NCBI GenBank assembly: GCA_028284415.1
Contig: JANQRU010000001.1
Span: 372,001-436,000 of the forward strand
Reading direction: 5' to 3'
Length of the DNA stretch: 64,000 nt
Source: Pyrinomonadaceae bacterium
GTDB lineage: Bacteria; Acidobacteriota; Blastocatellia; Pyrinomonadales; Pyrinomonadaceae
Positions 34,872 through 43,268 of the stretch are shown one piece after another; position 1 is the stretch's first letter; each line of letters starts with the position of its first letter. The notes below the pieces were generated by a model. That model was not told the DNA's origin and did no database searches. It worked only from the letters and a program-made list of their open reading frames with translations. A program made the position numbers and the translations under genes.

Positions 34872-35912
34872 ATGTTTACTTTAGTCTTTTTATTTCAGAT
34901 TGAACTTTTTGGACTTGGTTTCTTTTTCTTGATGTTTTTGGGAATAGCTCTTTTAACAGTTGCTTGGAAAACGATCAAGATTGTTCCTCAGTCTTCTGTG
35001 CTTTTAATCGAAAGATTAGGAAGATTTAGTCGTGTGGCAAAGAGTGGACTCAATATTATAGTTCCCTTTTTTGAAGCACCTCGCTCCGTTTTTTGGACAA
35101 ACTCGCGTCCTGGTTTAACATCAATTGACCTTCGTGAACAATATATTGATCTTCCACCTCAGCCAGTCATCACAAGAGATAACGTAACTATTAACGTAGA
35201 TTCAGTAGTTTATTGGCAGATTACTGACCCAATCAAAGCAGTTTATGAAATCAATGATTTAGTTGGTGGTATTGTCCAATTAACTATTACAGGTATGCGT
35301 GCGGTTATGGGTGAGATGGATCTGGATTCAACGCTTTCATCACGTGACCAAATTAATAGCAAACTTCAAATGATCCTTGATGATGCAACGGATAAATGGG
35401 GCGTTAAAGTTACGCGTGTAGATGTTAAGAATATCAATCCACCTGAAGATGTTCGCATTACGATGGAAAAACAGATGACTGCTGAACGTAACAGACGTGC
35501 TCTTGTTTTACAGGCTGAAGGGGATAAACAGGCAGCAATCGCTCGGGCTGAAGGTGAAAAAGAAGCGGCTATTGCTAAAGCTCAAGGTGCGAAAGAAGCG
35601 GCTATTTTAGAAGCTGAAGGGGCTGCAAAGGCAAGACTTAAAGCAGCTGAAGCAGAAGCCTCAGCAATTAACCAAATTGCTCAGTCAATTGGTGACCGTG
35701 GGCAAACCGCAAACTATTTGATTACAGCACGTTATGTTGATTCTCTAAGAGATATGACACGCACACAAAACTCAAAAGTTATATTTATGCCAACTGAAAC
35801 TTCTAACGTTTTATCAAGTGTTGGAGCTATTAAAGAAATTCTGTCTGCGACTGGTGAGGATGATAAAGATGCATTACCAAAGCCTCCAACACGCAGAGAA
35901 CTTAAACGCTAA
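34872..35912 (+). CDS. SPFH/band 7 membrane protein (stomatin/QmcA-like)
   Basis: A 346-residue membrane-anchored scaffold. One N-terminal helix (about 3-35) leads into an SPFH domain: IVPQSSVLLIERLGRFSRV, then LREQYIDLPPQPVITRDNVT and NPPEDVRITMEKQM. A long Ala/Glu/Lys-rich coiled coil follows (about 205-285, repeats of EGEKEAAIAKAQGAKEAA). Relatives assemble into membrane cages that surround FtsH-type proteases, but no NfeD or protease gene is next to it. A strong GGAGGT site precedes the ATG. Confidence 0.92.
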   Translation: MFTLVFLFQIELFGLGFFFLMFLGIALLTVAWKTIKIVPQSSVLLIERLGRFSRVAKSGLNIIVPFFEAPRSVFWTNSRPGLTSIDLREQYIDLPPQPVITRDNVTINVDSVVYWQITDPIKAVYEINDLVGGIVQLTITGMRAVMGEMDLDSTLSSRDQINSKLQMILDDATDKWGVKVTRVDVKNINPPEDVRITMEKQMTAERNRRALVLQAEGDKQAAIARAEGEKEAAIAKAQGAKEAAILEAEGAAKARLKAAEAEASAINQIAQSIGDRGQTANYLITARYVDSLRDMTRTQNSKVIFMPTETSNVLSSVGAIKEILSATGEDDKDALPKPPTRRELKR

Positions 35913-35933
35913 TCTTGACTTATAAATCTATTA

Positions 35934-35963
35934 TGAGATGATTGAAAAATCATAATCATCTCA
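35934..35963 (+). terminator. Hairpin after the SPFH gene
   Basis: TGAGATGATT (35934-35943) pairs with AATCATCTCA (35954-35963). A T-rich stretch follows about ten bases later rather than at once, so it may be a weak terminator. Confidence 0.45.
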
Positions 35964-36011
35964 ATCTACCTCGTTTTCTTTAAAATTTTTATTTGAGGGA
36001 GTTGTTTATTT

Positions 36012-36638
36012 ATGCAAAAGATTATTAGTTTTATTGCAGTCGCATTTGTTGCGGCTATTCTTTTGACGGTGTTTAGTTTGAACTATAGTGGTAGTTCTGC
36101 AAAAACTTCTATGGAAACAGCAAAATCAATTTACGAAATAAATGTAACGGATATTGACGGTAATGATGTCAATTTAGGCAAATATAAAGATAAAGTCATA
36201 ATGTTTGTTAACACCGCAAGTAAATGTGGTTACACACCTCAGTACAAAGGTTTACAAGCTATTTACGATAAATATAAAGAAAGAGATTTTGTGATTCTTG
36301 GATTCCCAGCAAATAACTTTGGAGGACAAGAGCCTGGATCAAATGAAGAAATTAAAGAATTTTGCACATTGCGATATAAAGTTACATTTCCAATGTTTGC
36401 TAAGATTTCTGTAAAAGGTAACGATAAACATCAGCTCTATCAATACCTTACAAGTGAAAAGACTAATCCTAAATTTGCCGGCGACGTAACCTGGAATTTC
36501 AATAAATTTTTAGCAAATCACAAAGGTGAGATAATTGCTCGTTTTTCATCCAAAGAAACACCTGAAAGTAAAGAGGTAAAAAATACGATCGAAAAAGCTT
36601 TAGATGAAAAGGAAAAAGATAAAAATACTGCTGATTAA
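36012..36638 (+). CDS. Glutathione peroxidase-family thiol peroxidase, exported or membrane-anchored
   Basis: A 208-residue peroxidase that reduces H2O2 and organic hydroperoxides. The N-terminal hydrophobic segment (residues 5-24) makes it periplasmic or anchored. The peroxidatic residue is Cys (C72 in NTASKCGYTPQY), not selenocysteine; the Gln of GFPANNFGGQEPG and the Trp/Asn of VTWNFNKFL complete the active site. The Cys form usually works with thioredoxin rather than glutathione. The C-terminus overlaps the convergent thpR gene by four bases. Confidence 0.93.
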   Translation: MQKIISFIAVAFVAAILLTVFSLNYSGSSAKTSMETAKSIYEINVTDIDGNDVNLGKYKDKVIMFVNTASKCGYTPQYKGLQAIYDKYKERDFVILGFPANNFGGQEPGSNEEIKEFCTLRYKVTFPMFAKISVKGNDKHQLYQYLTSEKTNPKFAGDVTWNFNKFLANHKGEIIARFSSKETPESKEVKNTIEKALDEKEKDKNTAD

Positions 36639-37198
36639 ATAAAATTTGATTTTGAAACAATGTTATAAACTGAACCTGTTGGTCTAAGTTCACTTTCGTA
36701 AATTACGATACTTGAAACTGAAAACTCAACGGGTTTTATCTTATTTTGGAGATGGTTTTTCACTAACAACTTAGATTTTTTTGGCTCCTTCAAACGAGCA
36801 ATGGTTAAATGTAGCTTATATTTTTTCCTGTCTTTTCTTAATCCGATGTTTTCGCATTTATTTTCTAATTCTTTTTTTAATTTTATAAAAAAATCTTTTC
36901 CTTCATTTATGCCAAGCCATAGGATTCTTGCTCTGTTTTTGTTTGGGAATACGCCTACTGTTTCAGCTGAAGCTTTAAACCTTGTGTAACTTTTAGCTAA
37001 ATTAGCAGATACAAATTTTAATTTATCAAGAGTTTTTTCATTCAATTCACCAATAAATTTGAGAGTAAAATGCAATTTATCATTTTTTCCCCAACCAACT
37101 CTCAAATGAGAAAAATTAGCTTTTAAGCCTTCTTGATAGTGTTTGACTTTTTCTTTAACTTCATCGGGAATATCTATGGCAACGAATATTCTTTTCAT
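36635..37198 (-). CDS. thpR: RNA 2',3'-cyclic phosphodiesterase ThpR
   Basis: A 187-residue member of the 2H phosphoesterase superfamily. The two H-x-T-x motifs are LHFTLKFIGE (His43) and LHLTIARLKE (about residue 133). It begins MKRIFVAIDIPDEVKEKV, the usual start. The enzyme opens 2',3'-cyclic phosphate ends of RNA; its in vivo role is not settled. The 67-base gap to mltG contains divergent starts, so promoters must lie there. Confidence 0.93.
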   Translation of the reverse strand: MKRIFVAIDIPDEVKEKVKHYQEGLKANFSHLRVGWGKNDKLHFTLKFIGELNEKTLDKLKFVSANLAKSYTRFKASAETVGVFPNKNRARILWLGINEGKDFFIKLKKELENKCENIGLRKDRKKYKLHLTIARLKEPKKSKLLVKNHLQNKIKPVEFSVSSIVIYESELRPTGSVYNIVSKSNFI

Positions 37199-37265
37199 AA
37201 TCTCTAAATTTTTCTGTTATTTACAATTTATAACGATTTATATTTTTTGATAAAATCGCAAAGAA

Positions 37266-38321
37266 ATGAAATTCATAAAAGTAATAATTATATTATTCGT
37301 AATATCAACTCTTGCATTTGGCGGAGTTTCTTATTGGCTGTATAGCTCTTTAAATAGCCCGAATGATCACAACAAAGCAGATAAATATATAACCATTGAA
37401 AAAGGTTCTTCCCCAAATCAGATCATAGGCAAATTAACTTCAGAAGGGATAATCAAAAGCCAAACCGCAACACAAATTTATCTTCGTACATTTGGTGATG
37501 CGAATAAACTACAAGCAGGTGAATACAGATTTCGCTCTCCAATTACACCTCTTGAGGTCTTGGAAGAGCTAGAAAGTGGTAGAGAAAGAACGATTAAAGT
37601 AACTATTCCTGAAGGATGGACTCGCTTTGAAATTGCAAAAAGAATTGCAAATAAATTCCCTACCGATCCGCCAACTGATGAAAAAGCCATTCTTTACATG
37701 ATGAATGATACGAGTTTGATAAAAGATATTGATCCAAAAGCAAAAAACTTAGAAGGGTATCTTTATCCAACGACATATCACTTTCCATTAGAAACAAAAC
37801 CGAAAGAAGTTATAAAAAGAATGGTTGACCAATTTAAAAAGACTTGGAAGCCAGAATGGACATTACGAGCACAACAATTAGGTAAAACTAATCAAGAGAT
37901 TGTTACTATTGCAAGCCTTATTGAAAATGAATCAAAGTTTGAAAAAGAACGCCGAATCGTTTCGTCAGTCATTTACAATCGTCTTGATAAAGGAATGGCT
38001 CTAGGTATAGATGCAACAAATGTTTACATAGCAAAGTTACTCGGGCGTTGGGATGGAGTCATAAACAAAAGCGATGTAGAAGTAAATCATCCTTACAATA
38101 CACGCAAAATTTCTGGATTACCCCCCGGTCCTATTTCATCTGCAAGCGAATCAGCCTTGGAAGCTGCTCTAAATCCAGCCAAGACCGATTATCTATTTTA
38201 TGTCTTAAATGTAGATAACAATGATGGATCACATAACTTTTACGAAAGTGCATCCGGCTTTGAGAAAGGCAAAGCTAAATATCAAAAGTGGTTAGCTCAA
38301 CAAAGAAATAAATCAAAATGA
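37266..38321 (+). CDS. mltG: Endolytic murein transglycosylase MltG
   Basis: A 351-residue inner-membrane enzyme that cuts nascent glycan strands and so sets their length. One N-terminal helix (about 5-27) is followed by a LysM-like region (ITIEKGSSPNQIIGKL) and the YceG catalytic domain. The active-site Glu lies in IVTIASLIENES, and the closing motifs are YNTRKISGLPPGPIS and ALNPAKTDYLFYV. It overlaps the HAD gene by four bases, starting a run of six tightly packed genes. Confidence 0.95.
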   Translation: MKFIKVIIILFVISTLAFGGVSYWLYSSLNSPNDHNKADKYITIEKGSSPNQIIGKLTSEGIIKSQTATQIYLRTFGDANKLQAGEYRFRSPITPLEVLEELESGRERTIKVTIPEGWTRFEIAKRIANKFPTDPPTDEKAILYMMNDTSLIKDIDPKAKNLEGYLYPTTYHFPLETKPKEVIKRMVDQFKKTWKPEWTLRAQQLGKTNQEIVTIASLIENESKFEKERRIVSSVIYNRLDKGMALGIDATNVYIAKLLGRWDGVINKSDVEVNHPYNTRKISGLPPGPISSASESALEAALNPAKTDYLFYVLNVDNNDGSHNFYESASGFEKGKAKYQKWLAQQRNKSK

Positions 38322-39190
38322 TAAAACTTCTCGCACTCGACTTAGATGGAACACTTCTTGATTCAAAAGGTAGGGTTTCAAACGAAAATATCTCTGCGAT
38401 TCGTAAAGCAGAAGAACAAGGTATTTTAGTAACAATAGCCACTGGCAGGCGTTTTCGTGATGCACGTCCTGTTGCTTTAGAAGTGGGATTTAATGCACCA
38501 ATTCTTACCCATAACGGAGCATTGATTAAATTTGCTGAATCTTTAGAAACTATTGAAGTATCTTTAATAGAGAATGAAACAACTAAAGAAATTTTAAAAG
38601 TTGGAAGAGAATTTGGTGGTGATGCTTTAGTTAGCACTGACCCAAAAGGCAAAGGGACTCTACTTTACGACACAATTTCTGATGAGAATTTACCGTTGCA
38701 AAAATATATTATCTGGGCAAGACATCTTCACGGAGATGAAGCAGAAGAAGCGGTTCACCACGTTGATAAAATAGAGGAAGTGCTGGACGACAATGAAATA
38801 ATCCACATTTCTTATTCCGGCTCTTGCAATCCTATGTATGAATTGCAAAGACTTTTAGAAGATGAACTTCAGAATTCAGTGAATATTTTAGCTACTATAT
38901 ATCCACATTTGGATTTCACGCTTCTCGATATTTTGCCACCGAATACTTCAAAAGCCACTGGCTTAGATCATTTAGCTATGATGCATAATTTCTCTCATAG
39001 CGAAGTAATGGTCATCGGAGATAACTTTAATGATTTGGAAATGCTTGAATATGCAGGCACTTCTGTTGTTATGGGAAATGCAGATGAGAGTTTGCTTGAG
39101 AGAGAAGAATTTTATACAACATTAAGTAATAATGAAAACGGCGTAGCTGCCGCAATAAATAAACTTATTTTAGGAGAAATTAATGGCTAA
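38318..39190 (+). CDS. Cof-type HAD-IIB phosphatase
   Basis: A 290-residue haloacid dehalogenase-superfamily phosphatase. The nucleophile motif is LALDLDGTLLDS (residue 5 onward), motif II is TIATGRRF, and the metal motif is VIGDNFNDLEML near residue 230. The C2B-type cap domain lies between. Relatives dephosphorylate sugar phosphates, FMN or other small molecules; the substrate here is unknown. It overlaps mltG by four bases and the cyclophilin gene by eight. Confidence 0.92.
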   Translation: MIKLLALDLDGTLLDSKGRVSNENISAIRKAEEQGILVTIATGRRFRDARPVALEVGFNAPILTHNGALIKFAESLETIEVSLIENETTKEILKVGREFGGDALVSTDPKGKGTLLYDTISDENLPLQKYIIWARHLHGDEAEEAVHHVDKIEEVLDDNEIIHISYSGSCNPMYELQRLLEDELQNSVNILATIYPHLDFTLLDILPPNTSKATGLDHLAMMHNFSHSEVMVIGDNFNDLEMLEYAGTSVVMGNADESLLEREEFYTTLSNNENGVAAAINKLILGEING

Positions 39191-39674
39191 CAGAACAGCA
39201 GTTTTAGAAACGAACAAAGGGACTATTAAATTTGAATTATTAGAAGAAGATGCTCCAAAAACGACTGAAAATTTTCGACTTTTAGCAGAAAAAGAGTATT
39301 ACAATGGAATAATTTTTCATCGTGTTATCGAAAATTTTATGATCCAAGGCGGTGACCCGCTCGGGGAAGGTTATGGAGGTGAATCTGCTTGGGGTGGAAA
39401 ATTTGATGATGAGATAGATAAATCTTCTGATCTATATCAAGGAGCGTATGAAGCCGGAACAGTTGCTATGGCTAACTCGGGTCCAAATACAAATGGCTCA
39501 CAATTTTTTATAATGCACATTGATTATCCGCTTCCACCAAGCTACACGAAATTTGGTCGCGTAACTGAAGGACAAGATGTAGTTAATGAAATTGCAACAG
39601 TTGAAACTAATCCAAGAGACAAACCGCTTGAGCCAGTCATAATGGAAAAAGTTTTTATTGAAGAAAGCGAATAA
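39183..39674 (+). CDS. Cytosolic peptidyl-prolyl cis-trans isomerase, cyclophilin type
   Basis: A 163-residue cyclophilin without a signal peptide. It isomerises Xaa-Pro bonds during folding. Family motifs are GIIFHRVIENFMIQGGDP (with the catalytic Arg), NTNGSQFFIMH and FGRVTEGQDVVNEI. A second, lipoprotein cyclophilin lies on the other side of dtd. Overlap with the HAD gene and a gap of three bases to dtd indicate one transcript. Confidence 0.95.
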   Translation: MANRTAVLETNKGTIKFELLEEDAPKTTENFRLLAEKEYYNGIIFHRVIENFMIQGGDPLGEGYGGESAWGGKFDDEIDKSSDLYQGAYEAGTVAMANSGPNTNGSQFFIMHIDYPLPPSYTKFGRVTEGQDVVNEIATVETNPRDKPLEPVIMEKVFIEESE

Positions 39675-39677
39675 AAA

Positions 39678-40127
39678 ATGCGTGCTGTTTTACAAAGAGT
39701 TTCAAGAGCAAAAGTTTCTGTGAATGATGAAATAACAGGAGAGATAGGAAAAGGTATTTTAGTTCTTTTTGGAGTTTCAAAGGAAGATTCCGAAAAAGAA
39801 GCATCACATTTGCTCGAAAAAACTATAAACTTACGTATTTTTGAAGACTCGGATGGAAAAATGAATCTTTCTCTGAAAGACATTGATGGCGATCTACTTG
39901 TAGTTTCACAATTTACATTATACGGTGATGCAAGAAAAGGTCGCCGTCCGTCATATACAAAAGCAGCACTCCCTGATAAAGCTAACAAGCTTTATGAATT
40001 TTTTGTAACTGAAGCTGAAAAGCATATTAAAAATGTTCAAACAGGAAAGTTTCAGGCAATGATGGATGTCGAATTGATCAATGACGGTCCGGTAACAATT
40101 TTATTAGATAGCGATAAAAATTTTTGA
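39678..40127 (+). CDS. dtd: D-aminoacyl-tRNA deacylase
   Basis: A 149-residue proofreading enzyme that removes D-amino acids (and glycine from tRNA-Ala) from tRNA. The two family motifs are SQFTLYGD with the catalytic-site Thr/Gln strand and [10 protein letters not shown] with the cross-subunit Gly-Pro motif. The length and [15 protein letters not shown] start are standard. It is packed between two cyclophilin genes. Confidence 0.97.
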   Translation: MRAVLQRVSRAKVSVNDEITGEIGKGILVLFGVSKEDSEKEASHLLEKTINLRIFEDSDGKMNLSLKDIDGDLLVVSQFTLYGDARKGRRPSYTKAALPDKANKLYEFFVTEAEKHIKNVQTGKFQAMMDVELINDGPVTILLDSDKNF

Positions 40128-40129
40128 AT

Positions 40130-40756
40130 ATGAACAAAATAGCATTTCTACTCTTAACAGTGATTTTTTCTGTTTCACTTTTGTCTTGTGATAACAAACA
40201 AAGCTCAAATAGTTCTACAGGCACTCCCGATATAAAAAAAGAAGTAAAACCAATTGCGGATAATGAAGTTGCTGTAATTGAAATGGAAAATGAAGCCGCT
40301 TATGGAAAAATAACTATTGAATTATACTCAAACGTTGCACCCAAAATGGTAGCTCGCTTCAAAGAACTCGCAAATGAAGGCGTTTATAATGGCGTAAACT
40401 TTCACCGAATTAATCCAAATGTAATTCAGTCGGGTGACCCAAATACAAAAGATGACGATCCAACAAATGATGGACAAGGCGGATCAGATAAACCTAATGT
40501 GGAGGCTGAATTTTCTGACCTAAAATTTGATACGGGTATAGTTGGTGCAGCAAGAGGACCCGATTTTAACTCAGCAAACTCACAATTTTTCATAACTCTT
40601 AAGAGAACTGAAGGCTTTGATAATCGCTATACAATTTTTGGAAAAGTTATAGATGGAATGTCTTTTGTCAGAACTATCGGTGGTGCGAACAAACAAGGTG
40701 AGCGTCCGCTAGATGATATAAAAATCAAAACAATCAAAATCCAACCCAAAAAGTAA
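40130..40756 (+). CDS. Lipoprotein peptidyl-prolyl cis-trans isomerase, cyclophilin type
   Basis: A 208-residue lipoprotein. The signal ends in LSVSLLSC-like lipobox (SVSLLSC, Cys at residue 20), followed by a Ser/Lys linker and a cyclophilin domain (about 45-205). Motifs are GVNFHRINPNVIQSGDP, where the residue after His is the catalytic Arg, NSANSQFFITL and FGKVIDGMSFVRTI. It likely helps envelope proteins fold. I chose the ATG at 40130, after the dtd stop, over a TTG at 40124. Confidence 0.94.
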   Translation: MNKIAFLLLTVIFSVSLLSCDNKQSSNSSTGTPDIKKEVKPIADNEVAVIEMENEAAYGKITIELYSNVAPKMVARFKELANEGVYNGVNFHRINPNVIQSGDPNTKDDDPTNDGQGGSDKPNVEAEFSDLKFDTGIVGAARGPDFNSANSQFFITLKRTEGFDNRYTIFGKVIDGMSFVRTIGGANKQGERPLDDIKIKTIKIQPKK

Positions 40757-40774
40757 TCATTTATAAATGCCAAA

Positions 40775-41584
40775 ATGAACAGAATCACAAGCCGTGATAA
40801 TCAAAAATTAAAAAATGCACGAAAAGTTCGTGATGGCAAGATTAAAGATAAAATCTTTGTTGAAGGCTTGAAACTTCTTGAAGAAGCTATCAAATCTAAT
40901 CTTAAAATATCTCAAATCTTTCTTACTGAAAAAAGCAAAGAAGATTTGGAAAATCTAGATTTCTTGAAAGGTAACTTGAGAAATCTAGATTTTGTTCTTC
41001 TTTCTGAAAAACTTCTAAAATCTATTTCTGATACAAAGTCGCCACAAGGAGTTATCGCCATTTGCGAAAAACCAAGTTATGACTTGGATACTTTGTTAAA
41101 AAAATTAACTACCACAGTTTCCATTCCAATAATCATTCTTTTACACAAAGTAAATAATCCCAGTAATGTAGGAGCTATTTTCAGAAATGTAGATGCTTCC
41201 GGGGCGATTGGAATAATTACCACAGAAAATTCAGCTGATGCATTTTCGACAAAGGCAACCCGAGCTGCAATGGGTTCAAACTTGAGAGTTCCAATAGTTG
41301 AAAAGTTGAATTTTGATGAAGCGATAGATTGGGCAAAATTGAATAATTTGAGGACTATTTGTGCAGATATAAATAGCAACAATAATTATTCAAATGTAAA
41401 TTGGAATAAGCCAAGTCTGTTGGTTTTTGGCTCAGAAGCAAGTGGTCTAACAGCGAGTGAACGTGAGCAAATTAAAAAAAGTGTTTATATTCCAATGGAA
41501 GAAAATGTAGAAAGCCTAAATTTAGCTGTGTCTAGTGGAATCATTTTGTTTGAAGCAAGAAAACAGTTTTTCAGCAAATCTTAA
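40775..41584 (+). CDS. TrmH/SpoU-family RNA 2'-O-methyltransferase
   Basis: A 269-residue SPOUT methyltransferase that uses S-adenosylmethionine, probably on rRNA. It opens with ITSRDNQKLKNARKVRDGK, the substrate-binding domain common in RlmB-like proteins. The three SPOUT motifs are KVNNPSNVGAIFRNVDASG, LLVFGSEASGLT and IPMEENVESLNLAVSSGI, which form the knot. The target position cannot be told from sequence. It overlaps the convergent PP2C gene by four bases and ends the mltG run. Confidence 0.92.
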   Translation: MNRITSRDNQKLKNARKVRDGKIKDKIFVEGLKLLEEAIKSNLKISQIFLTEKSKEDLENLDFLKGNLRNLDFVLLSEKLLKSISDTKSPQGVIAICEKPSYDLDTLLKKLTTTVSIPIIILLHKVNNPSNVGAIFRNVDASGAIGIITTENSADAFSTKATRAAMGSNLRVPIVEKLNFDEAIDWAKLNNLRTICADINSNNNYSNVNWNKPSLLVFGSEASGLTASEREQIKKSVYIPMEENVESLNLAVSSGIILFEARKQFFSKS

Positions 41585-43194
41585 TTACTATTGCTTCCAT
41601 TGGTATTATTCTCAGAATTTTCAGACAAACCTAATTCCTTTTCAAAGGTTTTTTGAGCAAAAGGATCATTTATAACTGCAAAGCCTGCTGCCAAATCAGT
41701 CTCAATTACTTTCCTATTTGTTTCGTTTGCCTCGCTTAGCTTTTCTTTTGCAATTTCAAAATTCTTTTTTGCAAGTTCATAATTTCGCATATTTAGATAT
41801 GCTCTACCAATCAAATAATAATCTTCTGCATCTTGTGGATTATTATTATTTGCAATTAGCTGGCTGGGATTTACGTCAGCATTTCTTCTGTTTGTTTCAA
41901 AGGAAGTTAAAGAAATATCTGCTTGAGGTGCAGATGTGTTAGGAATTTCGTTTGTGCTATTACTTCCGCTTAGCCATAGGTATGTTAAAACTGCTCCTAA
42001 AAGTCCACCTATCAATAGCCAGAGTAATCCAGAAATAAGCTTTCCAACTAATCCATCACCTGAATCTTCGTCAACCTTGTAAGCCCTAACATCGTTTTTG
42101 GCAGTATCAATGACATTATCCTGCTCAATTCTTACTTCTTTAGATTCAGATTCTGGTTTAGCTTGGATTGATAACTCTTTGGATTCTTCAGCTTGGATTT
42201 TAATCGAATCAATTTCAGATTCTTCTGTTTCGATAACAATAGGCTGATCATCATCCTGAGTTGAATTAGGTAGTTCTTCGACTTCTAAAACATCAAGTAA
42301 AGGTTCAGATTCATCAATAGTTTGTTCGTTACTAGATTTCGCGTTTGAGATTATTGAACTATTTACAAGAGGTTTTCTAACACTTGCAACTGTTTCTTCT
42401 TCGATTTGACCATCCAATTCAACGACCGACTCAAAATCTTCTACCTGTTCTTCACTAACTTTAACTACAACAGCTGTAAGGTTATCTTCAGCTCCCCTCT
42501 CAAAACATAAAGTTTTAATCTGCTGACAAACGATAAACATATCTTCATCGGAAGATAAAATATCTTTAAGCTCATCATCAGCTATATGAAGCGTGACACC
42601 GTCCGTACAAGCTAGAAAAGTCGTACCAGGTTCAAACATTATTGTCTTCATGTCGATTTCGACAGAATCTTCGGCACCTAAGGCTCGGCTGATAACATTT
42701 CTGCTGGGATGAACTGCAGCTTGCTCAGGTGTCAAACGCCCTGCTCTGACTTCTTCTTCAACAACAGAGTGATCTTGAGTTTCTCTAAATAAATTTCCGT
42801 CTGAATCCAGACGATAGAGTCTTGAGTCCCCTACATGACCTATTGTAGCGATATTATCTTGTATATGGAGAGCAACTACGGTAGTTGCCATTGTGCTTAG
42901 TTGAGGTAGATCATTGGACATCTGGAAGATGGCTCCGTTAGCTTGCTGAATAGCAATTTGCATACGCTCTTCGGCATCGCCATCTTCTGCCAGATTTACG
43001 AATGCTTCGGCAAGAATCTCCATTGCCATCTGTGAAGCAACATCACCTGCTTGTGCCCCACCAACTCCATCAGCTACTGCATAAAGTCCACTATCTCTAA
43101 GTTCTAAATAAGAATCTTCATTTTGCGGACGCTTATCACTTAAGCCTTTATCCGAAACAGCTGCTGAACTGTATTGAAAATTATTTTGAGTCAT
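41581..43194 (-). CDS. PP2C-family Ser/Thr phosphatase with membrane anchor and TPR-like tail
   Basis: A 537-residue phosphatase. The PP2C domain (about 10-245) shows the metal-binding motifs AVADGVGGAQAGD, GHVGDSRLYRL, ACTDGVTLHI and DNLTAVVVKV. An acidic linker (about 250-375) precedes one membrane helix (about 380-405, GLLWLLIGGLLGAVLTYLW). An outer segment with a TPR-like stretch (EDYYLIGRAYLNMRNYELAK) closes the protein. GGAGAAG before the ATG at 43194 fixes the start. It is the last gene of the FHA-PBP-SEDS-PP2C unit, the counterpart of actinobacterial PstP, which removes phosphates set by PknA/PknB-type kinases. Confidence 0.93.
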   Translation of the reverse strand: MTQNNFQYSSAAVSDKGLSDKRPQNEDSYLELRDSGLYAVADGVGGAQAGDVASQMAMEILAEAFVNLAEDGDAEERMQIAIQQANGAIFQMSNDLPQLSTMATTVVALHIQDNIATIGHVGDSRLYRLDSDGNLFRETQDHSVVEEEVRAGRLTPEQAAVHPSRNVISRALGAEDSVEIDMKTIMFEPGTTFLACTDGVTLHIADDELKDILSSDEDMFIVCQQIKTLCFERGAEDNLTAVVVKVSEEQVEDFESVVELDGQIEEETVASVRKPLVNSSIISNAKSSNEQTIDESEPLLDVLEVEELPNSTQDDDQPIVIETEESEIDSIKIQAEESKELSIQAKPESESKEVRIEQDNVIDTAKNDVRAYKVDEDSGDGLVGKLISGLLWLLIGGLLGAVLTYLWLSGSNSTNEIPNTSAPQADISLTSFETNRRNADVNPSQLIANNNNPQDAEDYYLIGRAYLNMRNYELAKKNFEIAKEKLSEANETNRKVIETDLAAGFAVINDPFAQKTFEKELGLSENSENNTNGSNSN

Positions 43195-43268
43195 TCTCTT
43201 CTCCAAAATATAAAAATCAGAAAAACTTACCCTGTTTGATTTTTTTGAATGAACCCTTCAAATGAATA